Assembly (NCBI GenBank): GCA_015067945.1 | Contig: SVLM01000002.1 | Location: 1 to 64,000 of the forward strand | DNA: 64,000 bases | DNA from: Oscillospiraceae bacterium | GTDB lineage: Bacteria > Bacillota > Clostridia > Oscillospirales > Oscillospiraceae | Reading direction: 5' to 3' | Shown: positions 58,654-64,000 of the stretch, piece after piece | Numbering within the stretch: position 1 is the stretch's first letter | How the letters are laid out: each line of letters starts with the position of its first letter | Program-made: the position numbers and the translations under genes | Notes under the pieces: model-generated | What the model was told of the DNA's origin: nothing | Database searches by the model: none | The model's input: only the letters and a program-made list of their open reading frames with translations

Positions 58654-58986
58654 ATGAATTGCATGAAGTGCGGACGCAAAGTCAAGGACCGGCAGGTTTT
58701 CTGTGATGATTGCCTTGCGATTATGGACACATACCCGGTAAAACCCGGCACGCCCATACAACTGCCCCCACCGCCTCCCAAAAACGCACCTGCTGCAAAG
58801 ACGAACAAACGCCGTCCCAAAAAGCCGGAAGAAGTAATCCTGCAGCTGCGGGGAAAGATCCGCTGGCTGACCCTTGCACTTATTGTGGCAATGCTTGCTT
58901 TTATTATGGCGGCAGTCATGCTGCTGTGGCTGTTGGAGAATCAGGGCATTTCGCTGACGCTTTGGAAGATAACAAGGCTCTTCTGA
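58654..58986 (+). CDS. Small zinc-ribbon membrane protein
   Basis: A 110-residue protein. Residues 1-20 form a zinc ribbon (MNCMKCGRKVKDRQVFCDDC), followed by a Pro-rich linker (PGTPIQLPPPPPKN), a basic patch (KRRPKKPEE) and one membrane helix (LTLALIVAMLAFIMAAVMLLWLL). The start at 58654 follows GGGAGGTG. It lies directly before the parS sites and parA, but nothing suggests a role in partition. Confidence 0.75.
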   Translation: MNCMKCGRKVKDRQVFCDDCLAIMDTYPVKPGTPIQLPPPPPKNAPAAKTNKRRPKKPEEVILQLRGKIRWLTLALIVAMLAFIMAAVMLLWLLENQGISLTLWKITRLF

Positions 58987-58987
58987 T

Positions 58988-59003
58988 TGTTTCACGTGAA
59001 ACA
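58988..59003. promoter_or_regulatory. parS site 1
   Basis: A perfect match to the ParB-binding site TGTTTCACGTGAAACA. Confidence 0.95.
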
Positions 59004-59025
59004 ATCACTGAATTTACATTTTCCG

Positions 59026-59041
59026 TGTTTCACGTGAAACA
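59026..59041. promoter_or_regulatory. parS site 2
   Basis: A second identical 16-bp site TGTTTCACGTGAAACA, 38 bases from the first and just before the parA ribosome site. Confidence 0.95.
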
Positions 59042-59055
59042 TAAGGAGGTTCCCC

Positions 59056-59811
59056 ATGGGTAAAACCATTGCAGTGGTCAATCAAAAAGGCGGCGTTGGC
59101 AAAACCACCAGCACCGTAAATTTGACCGCTTGTTTGCACGATCTGGGATTAAACGTCCTGCTTTGCGACTTTGATCCCCAAGCCAACGCCACCTCCGGCC
59201 TTGGCATTGAGAAAAAGAAAATCAAGCACAGCGTTTACGACACGATCATCAACGATGTTCCTGCGGCAAACGTTGTGGTGCATACCAAATTTGGCGATGT
59301 TCTGCCCTCATCGGCGGATCTGGCCGGTGCCGGTGTGGAACTGATTACTATGGATCAACCCAACTACCGGCTCAAAAATACACTGGCTCCCTTAAAGGAT
59401 AGTTACGATCTGATTCTGATCGACTGTCCGCCATCACTGGAAATGCTGACCTTGAATGCGTTGGCAGCCGCGGATGAGATTCTCATTCCCGTCCAGTGCG
59501 AATACTATGCTTTGGAGGGTCTATCCGACCTGATGAACACCCTTCGTATGGTAAAAAAGCGGGTAAATCCGGATTTGAGTATTTTTGGCGTGATTTTGAC
59601 CATGTTCGACGGCCGCACCAATTTCTCCAATCAGGTAGCTCAGGAAGTCCGACGGCATTTCCCCGGCAAGGTCTTCACATCGGTCATTCCCCGGAATGTC
59701 CGTCTTGCGGAGGCTCCCAGTCACGGCATTCCTGTAACCGCCTACGACAAGTACAGCCGCGGCAGTCATGCATACAAGGCTCTGGCGGAGGAAATGAGAG
59801 CAAAACTTTAA
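59056..59811 (+). CDS. parA: Chromosome-partition ATPase ParA (Soj)
   Basis: A 251-residue Walker-type ATPase with VVNQKGGVGKTTSTVN (deviant Walker A, residues 6-21), DFDPQANATSGLG and LIDCPPSLEMLTLNAL. With ParB it moves and separates the origin region. AAGGAGG precedes the ATG. It is immediately downstream of two parS sites, followed 28 bases later by parB. Confidence 0.96.
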   Translation: MGKTIAVVNQKGGVGKTTSTVNLTACLHDLGLNVLLCDFDPQANATSGLGIEKKKIKHSVYDTIINDVPAANVVVHTKFGDVLPSSADLAGAGVELITMDQPNYRLKNTLAPLKDSYDLILIDCPPSLEMLTLNALAAADEILIPVQCEYYALEGLSDLMNTLRMVKKRVNPDLSIFGVILTMFDGRTNFSNQVAQEVRRHFPGKVFTSVIPRNVRLAEAPSHGIPVTAYDKYSRGSHAYKALAEEMRAKL

Positions 59812-59839
59812 CCCATCTTTGTAAGAAAGGATGATTTAT

Positions 59840-60703
59840 TTGGCATCTAACAAAGGTCTTGGCAAGGGGCTTGGTGCTTTATTTGGGGATATTCAGGAAG
59901 AAACCCAGGAAAAAGGCCCATACCAATTATTGCCCCTGCACAAGGTTGAACCCAACCGATCCCAGCCCCGGCAGGATTTTGACGAGGAAGAACTTGCAGC
60001 TCTCAGCGAATCCATCGCCATCCATGGCGTGATTCAGCCCCTGACTGTCCGGGAACTTTCCGGCGGTTATTACCAAATCATTGCCGGTGAACGTCGTTGG
60101 CGTGCCGCCCGAATGGCCGGGCTTTCCGAGATTCCCGCGGTCATTATTGAAGCAGACGACAAAAAAGCCATGGAATTGGCCCTGATTGAGAATCTTCAGC
60201 GTCAGGATTTGAATCCCGTGGAAGAATCTCTCGGTTACCAAAGCCTGATGACCGACTACGGACTGACTCAGGATGAAACCGCTCAGCGGGTGGGTAAATC
60301 CCGCAGTGCTGTGGCGAACGCCCTGCGTTTGCTGAATTTACCCCCGGAAATTCTGGAAAAGCTCCGCTCCGGAGCGTTGACCCCCGGTCACGCACGTGCT
60401 GTTCTTTCCCTGAAAGAAACAAAAAAACAACTGGAAGCTGCCCAGAAGATTATCGCCTTAGGGCTGTCCGTCCGGCAGGCAGAGCTTCTGTGTAAGAATA
60501 TGGACAATGCCCCCAAAAAAGAGCCGAAGGTTACTTTGGCGGTGGATTACATCGGAGAATGTGAAAAATCCCTGTCTAAACACCTTGGCCGTGGCGTCAA
60601 GATCGTCAACGGCAAGCGGAAGGGCCATTTTGAGCTGGAATTCTACGGTGCGGAAGACCTGCAGGTGCTGCTGGACGCACTGATGAAGCTAAAAAAGGAA
60701 TAA
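59840..60703 (+). CDS. parB: Chromosome-partition protein ParB (Spo0J)
   Basis: A 287-residue CTPase and parS-binding protein. The start is taken as TTG 59840 (MASNKGLGKGLGALFGD), because AGAAAGG lies 9 bases ahead; an in-frame ATG at 59831 overlaps this site. Order: the KGLGKGLGALF start, the CTP-binding domain with ERRWRAARMAGL (C-motif), ENLQRQDLNPVEE, the HTH with QDETAQRVGKSRSAVANALRLL, and the C-terminal dimer domain. It is the second gene of the parAB pair. Confidence 0.95.
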   Translation: MASNKGLGKGLGALFGDIQEETQEKGPYQLLPLHKVEPNRSQPRQDFDEEELAALSESIAIHGVIQPLTVRELSGGYYQIIAGERRWRAARMAGLSEIPAVIIEADDKKAMELALIENLQRQDLNPVEESLGYQSLMTDYGLTQDETAQRVGKSRSAVANALRLLNLPPEILEKLRSGALTPGHARAVLSLKETKKQLEAAQKIIALGLSVRQAELLCKNMDNAPKKEPKVTLAVDYIGECEKSLSKHLGRGVKIVNGKRKGHFELEFYGAEDLQVLLDALMKLKKE

Positions 60704-60715
60704 GGAGGGCGTAAA

Positions 60716-60922
60716 ATGGAAAAGAAGTTATATAAGATTGAAGAAGGTAAGAAAATTTGCGGTGTTTGCGGTGGTTTGGCGGAATACTTCAATATTGACC
60801 CCACTTTGATCCGCATTGGCTGGACGATTCTGGCGTTATGTGCCGGCTCCGGTATTCTTGCATATTTCATTTGTGCCGTCATAATGCCCGAAAAACCCAA
60901 AAATATTGTTGATGCTGAGTAA
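60716..60922 (+). CDS. PspC-domain membrane protein
   Basis: A 68-residue protein consisting of one PspC domain: LYKIEEGKKICGVCGGLAEYFNIDPTLIRIGW then a membrane helix (TILALCAGSGILAYFICAVIMPEKP). Standalone PspC proteins are membrane-stress components in some phyla; the function here is unknown. AAGGAGGGC is 6 bases before the ATG. It follows parB by 12 bases and is probably cotranscribed. Confidence 0.9.
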   Translation: MEKKLYKIEEGKKICGVCGGLAEYFNIDPTLIRIGWTILALCAGSGILAYFICAVIMPEKPKNIVDAE

Positions 60923-60948
60923 TCAGCCAATTTTAAGGAGAATCAATC

Positions 60949-62280
60949 ATGTTAGACATTCGTAAAATCAAAGATAATCCCGATGCCGTCAAGGCAGGCC
61001 TGAAGGCCAAGGAAGTGGATTGCGACGCTGTGATCGACCGCATTCTGGAGCTGGATGTGCAGATCCGCGGTCTGAAGACCTCTACCGAGGGAAAAACCGC
61101 AGAAAAGAACAAGCTGGCCAAGGAAAATGGCAAGCTGTTTGGTCAGAAGAAGGCCGCTGAAAAGCAGGGTAAGGACACTGCCGGCATTGATGCCATCATC
61201 GAAAGCAATAAGCAGGCCTCCATCGCACTGGATGCCGCTATCGAGGACGAGGCCGCCGCACTGAAGGATCTGTCCGTAGAGTTCAAGACTGCCATGCTGA
61301 GCCTGCCCAACCTGCCGGATCCTGATCTTCTCCCGGGCGGCAAGGAAAATAACGAGCCTCTTCGTTATGTTGGCAAGAAGCCTGAGTTCGATTTCGAGCC
61401 CAAGCACCATGTGGATCTGTGCGAAGGTCTGGGTCTGATCGACTACACCCGGGGCGTCAAGCTGGCCGGTGCCGGCAACTGGATGTACACCGGCATGGGT
61501 GCAAGACTTGAGTGGGCTCTGCTGAACTATTTCATCGATACCCACACCGCCGACGGCTACGATTTCATTCTGCCGCCCCATATGCTGGAGTACATGTGCG
61601 GTGAAACCGCCGGCCAGTTCCCGAAATTTGCCGACGAAGTTTACAAGATCGCCAACCCCACCGACGACCGTGTACACTATATGCTGCCCACCGCTGAGGC
61701 CGCTCTGGCTTCCATTTACCGGGACGAAATCCTCAGCGAGGCCGAGCTTCCCAAGAAGCTCTTCGCATACACCCCCTGCTTCCGCCGTGAGGCCGGCTCC
61801 CACCGTGCTGACGAGCGTGGCATGGTTCGCGGTCACCAGTTTAATAAGGTAGAGATGTTCCAGTTCTGCAAGCCTGAGGATTCTGACGCTGCCTTCGACG
61901 AGCTGGTCACCAAGGCCGAAAAGCTGGTGGAAGGTCTGGGTTTCCACTTCCGTACCGTGAAGCTTGCTGCCGGCGACTGCTCCGCATCCATGGCCAGAAC
62001 TTACGACATTGAGATTCTGATTCCGTCCATGGACGGCTATAAGGAAGTTTCCTCCGTTTCTAACGCCCGTGACTATCAGGCACGTCGCGGCAACATCCGC
62101 TTCCGCCGTGAAGAGACCGGCAAGCCCGAATTCCTGCACACTCTGAACGGCTCCGGCCTGGCCACCTCCCGGATTTTCCCGGCACTGGTTGAGCAGAACC
62201 AGCGTGCCGACGGCTCCATCGTGGTTCCCGAGTGCCTCCGTAAGTACCTGGGTGGCCTGGAGATTATCGAAAAGAAATAA
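60949..62280 (+). CDS. serS: Seryl-tRNA synthetase
   Basis: A 443-residue class II synthetase. The N-terminal coiled-coil arm (about 30-105) that binds the long variable arm of tRNA-Ser is followed by motif 1, motif 2 (FRREAGSHRADERGMVRGHQFNKVEMF) and motif 3 (ALVEQNQRADGSIVVPECLRKYLGG, with an altered GSGLATSRI core). TAAGGAG is the ribosome site. Only 26 bases separate it from the PspC gene, so no T-box leader can be present. It is read with parAB. Confidence 0.96.
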   Translation: MLDIRKIKDNPDAVKAGLKAKEVDCDAVIDRILELDVQIRGLKTSTEGKTAEKNKLAKENGKLFGQKKAAEKQGKDTAGIDAIIESNKQASIALDAAIEDEAAALKDLSVEFKTAMLSLPNLPDPDLLPGGKENNEPLRYVGKKPEFDFEPKHHVDLCEGLGLIDYTRGVKLAGAGNWMYTGMGARLEWALLNYFIDTHTADGYDFILPPHMLEYMCGETAGQFPKFADEVYKIANPTDDRVHYMLPTAEAALASIYRDEILSEAELPKKLFAYTPCFRREAGSHRADERGMVRGHQFNKVEMFQFCKPEDSDAAFDELVTKAEKLVEGLGFHFRTVKLAAGDCSASMARTYDIEILIPSMDGYKEVSSVSNARDYQARRGNIRFRREETGKPEFLHTLNGSGLATSRIFPALVEQNQRADGSIVVPECLRKYLGGLEIIEKK

Positions 62281-62307
62281 CCTTTATAAAGAAAGGAAAG
62301 AAATATC

Positions 62308-62805
62308 ATGAGTAAGAAAAATCCCAACAAGAAGTCCCTCTGGAAGGAATTTACCGAGTTTGCCGTAAAGGGCAACGCCATGGCACTGGCTGTTGGTACC
62401 ATCATTGGTGCCGCATTCAGCACCATCACCAAGAGCCTGACCAACGACCTGATCATGCCTGTGGTCAACATTTTCCTGGGCGGTGCTGATTTCAGCGAGG
62501 CCAAGATTGCTTTGCCCCGGATGCCCTGGGTCGAGCCTACTTACGAAACCGTCGTCAACGAAGCCGGTGAAGAAGTAGTCCAGGAGGTTCTGAATTACCT
62601 GACCTACGGCAATTTCATCTCCGCTGTCATCAACTTCTTCATTCTGGCCCTGGTTGTTTTCTTCATCGTCAAGGGCATCAACACTCTGACCGAGCTTGGC
62701 AAGAAGAAGGAAGTCGAAGCTCCCGCAGCTCCTCCCGCACCTCCCGCTCCCAGTGCAGAAGAAGTTCTGCTCACTGAGATCCGCGACCTGCTGAAGGATA
62801 AGTAA
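62308..62805 (+). CDS. mscL: Large-conductance mechanosensitive channel
   Basis: A 165-residue membrane channel that opens on osmotic downshock. The N-terminal helix KEFAVKGNAMALAVGTIIGAAF and the following TKSLTNDLIMPVVN are the family core. A second membrane helix (FISAVINFFILALVVFFIVKGI) is near residue 125. The periplasmic loop (GADFSEAKIALPRMPWVE) and a Pro/Ala-rich linker make it longer than the usual 130-150. A ribosome site AAAGGAAAG precedes the ATG. It is closed by a terminator. Confidence 0.95.
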   Translation: MSKKNPNKKSLWKEFTEFAVKGNAMALAVGTIIGAAFSTITKSLTNDLIMPVVNIFLGGADFSEAKIALPRMPWVEPTYETVVNEAGEEVVQEVLNYLTYGNFISAVINFFILALVVFFIVKGINTLTELGKKKEVEAPAAPPAPPAPSAEEVLLTEIRDLLKDK

Positions 62806-62815
62806 GAAGTTCTGA

Positions 62816-62850
62816 AACCCGGCTGTTTTATTGCGAAACAGCCGGGTTTT
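62816..62850 (+). terminator. mscL terminator
   Basis: AAACCCGGCTGTTT/AAACAGCCGGGTTTT, a 14-bp stem with T tract. Confidence 0.9.
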
Positions 62851-62878
62851 ATAATATTTTATCATAATATAACACCGT

Positions 62879-62972
62879 GTAGGGGAGGGTCTTGACCCTC
62901 CCAAAATTCACCTATATATGCTGCTACCATATTGCGGCTACGCCGCACGGGAGGGTCAAGACCCTCCCCTAC
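62879..62972. repeat. Family B double-palindrome repeat, copy B9
   Basis: Standard arms separated by a longer (about 45-base) loop that contains a GCGGC/GCCGC hairpin. Confidence 0.85.
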
Positions 62973-63018
62973 ACATATAAAATAATTGCACAAACTATCT
63001 AAAAACCGACATAACTAT

Positions 63019-63047
63019 TTGACAAATTCGACCAATCGATTTATAAT
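63019..63047 (+). promoter_or_regulatory. Perfect SigA consensus promoter of nfnA
   Basis: TTGACA (63019-63024), a 17-base spacer and TATAAT (63042-63047), the only perfect consensus in this window. Confidence 0.9.
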
Positions 63048-63106
63048 AATGCTGTATGGGCATTTTGCCCCAAAATGATCAAAAAACTGAAAAGGACGGA
63101 TCAGAA

Positions 63107-63961
63107 ATGTATAAAATCGTACGAAAGAAGGAGCTCAATTCCGCAGTTACCCTGATGGATATTGAAGCCCCCTTCATCGCCAAGAAGGCCCAGGCCGGTC
63201 AGTTCATCATTTTCCGTATCGACGACAAGGGCGAGCGTGTTCCCCTGACCATCGCCGGTTACGATCGGGAAAAGGGAACCGTAACCATTATTTTCCAGAA
63301 GGTTGGCTTCTCCACCATCGCTCTGGGCAACCTGAAGGAGGGCGACTACATCCAGGACTTTGTCGGTCCTCTTGGCAAGCCCACTCCCGTTGAGGGCAAG
63401 AAGAAGGTTTGCGTGGTCGGCGGCGGCGTTGGCTGTGCCATTGCTCTTCCCTCTGCCAAGGCTTTCAAGGAAGCCGGTGCCGAAGTCACCGTCATTGTCG
63501 GTTTCCGCAGCAAGGATATCGTGATTCTGGAGGAGGAATTCGCCGCTGTTGCTGATCGGCTGATCCTCATGACCGACGACGGCTCCTACGGTCAGCACGG
63601 TTTGGTCACCCAGCCCCTGAAGGAGATGCTGGAAGCCGGCGAAACCTTCGACGAGGTTCTGGCCATCGGCCCCATCCCCATGATGAAGTTTGTCAGCCTG
63701 ACCACCAAGCCCTTTGGCGTACATACCAGTGTGTCCCTGAACCCCATCATGGTGGACGGCACCGGCATGTGCGGTGGCTGCCGCGTCACCGTTGGTGGCG
63801 AGGTGAAGTTTGCCTGCGTTGATGGCCCCGAATTTGACGGCCATCAGGTAGATTTTGCGGAGCTGATGAGCAGAAACGCCACCTACCGTGGCAGCGAAGC
63901 TGAAGTTACCGAAACCCACGCCTGCCGCATGGACGCCATGGGCAAGGCTCTGATTAAGTAA
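63107..63961 (+). CDS. nfnA: NfnA-type ferredoxin:NADP+ oxidoreductase small subunit
   Basis: A 284-residue flavoprotein subunit (also annotated SudB). FAD-binding (RVPLTIAGYD), NAD-binding (KVCVVGGGVGCAIALPSAKAF) and a C-terminal 2Fe-2S segment with GMCGGCRVTVGG and FACVDGPEFDGHQVDF are seen. It forms an electron-bifurcating enzyme with NfnB, passing electrons between NADH, ferredoxin and NADP+. The start at 63107 is preceded by AAAGGAC at about 12 bases. The stop is followed 13 bases later by the nfnB start, so they form an operon. Confidence 0.92.
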   Translation: MYKIVRKKELNSAVTLMDIEAPFIAKKAQAGQFIIFRIDDKGERVPLTIAGYDREKGTVTIIFQKVGFSTIALGNLKEGDYIQDFVGPLGKPTPVEGKKKVCVVGGGVGCAIALPSAKAFKEAGAEVTVIVGFRSKDIVILEEEFAAVADRLILMTDDGSYGQHGLVTQPLKEMLEAGETFDEVLAIGPIPMMKFVSLTTKPFGVHTSVSLNPIMVDGTGMCGGCRVTVGGEVKFACVDGPEFDGHQVDFAELMSRNATYRGSEAEVTETHACRMDAMGKALIK

Positions 63962-63974
63962 GGAGGGAACCGCA

Positions 63975-64000
63975 ATGGCAAATATGACTCTGACCAAAAC
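63975..64000 (+). CDS. nfnB: NfnB-type large subunit (first codons only; runs out of the window)
   Basis: An ATG at 63975 with AGGAGG (63961-63966) ahead begins MANMTLTK, as NfnB/GltA-type proteins do, but only eight whole codons are in the window. The call rests mainly on its position behind nfnA. Confidence 0.6.

Larger units (their letters stand above)
62806..63106. other. Intergenic region mscL/nfnA
   Basis: It holds the mscL terminator, repeat B9 and the consensus nfnA promoter. No gene is seen. Confidence 0.8.

Noticed and set aside
60923-60948. T-box leader before serS
   Set aside because: The gap to the preceding gene is only 26 bases, too short for a T-box.

Overview
The window looks like a chromosomal segment of a Gram-positive, spore-forming, strictly anaerobic Clostridia member, probably an Oscillospirales gut bacterium. 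The evidence is a SpoIIE-type phosphatase, RicT, the Firmicutes order rimP-nusA-ylxR-ylxQ-infB-rbfA, PerR with rubredoxin and rubrerythrin, a CO dehydrogenase/acetyl-CoA synthase locus, NfnA, fairly high G+C, and strong AGGAGG ribosome sites. No tRNA, rRNA, prophage, transposase or CRISPR array was found. The genus is an inference.

Layout. 1-10.5 kb: a Cys/His-repeat lipoprotein, gap (GAPDH), a TIR-domain membrane protein, and a 2085-residue VWA/pilin-repeat surface protein behind a TetR gene with its own operator. 11.0-22.9 kb: rimP-nusA-rnpM-ylxQ-infB-rbfA-nrnA-truB-ribF, a TM2/RHH divergent pair, rpsO and pnp. 23-30 kb: ricT, holB, a CBS-type pyrophosphatase, an asparaginase and galE. 30-31.5 kb: a perR-rubredoxin-rubrerythrin operon with two PerR-like boxes around its promoter. 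31.5-37.5 kb: a degenerate GyrB-like protein, small membrane proteins, DegV, two YwaF-like proteins and lexA. 38-47.6 kb: spoIIE, a CYTH protein, a DEDD exonuclease, an aminotransferase, lepA-hemW and rpoD. 48-53.3 kb: cooS-cooC-acsB. 53.6-64 kb: a membrane protein, a small Cys-rich/XRE cassette, DUF1836-hflK-hflC, parS-parA-parB, a PspC protein, serS, mscL and nfnA with the first codons of nfnB. The parS/parAB/serS group suggests the right end lies towards oriC.

About 34 copies of four families of small palindromic repeats fill most intergenic gaps. Family A is built from a constant outer stem (TGTCATTGCGAG...GTGGCAATC) around an inner stem whose sequence changes from copy to copy while staying self-complementary. 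Family B is a pair of self-palindromic GGGAGGGTC/GACCCTCCC arms. Family C is a short CGCCCCTAC hairpin with a variable stem. Family D is a larger G/C-rich element. One small A/T-rich element is nested at the same kind of position inside both A and B copies.

Most notable candidates for undescribed biology: the covarying modular hairpins and the nested element; a GyrB ATPase/transducer homologue that has lost every nucleotide-binding residue that could be checked except the DDGRG motif; the divergent 56-residue six-Cys protein/XRE cassette between identical terminators; and a rubrerythrin gene whose last nine codons occur twice with different codons, separated by inserted DNA.
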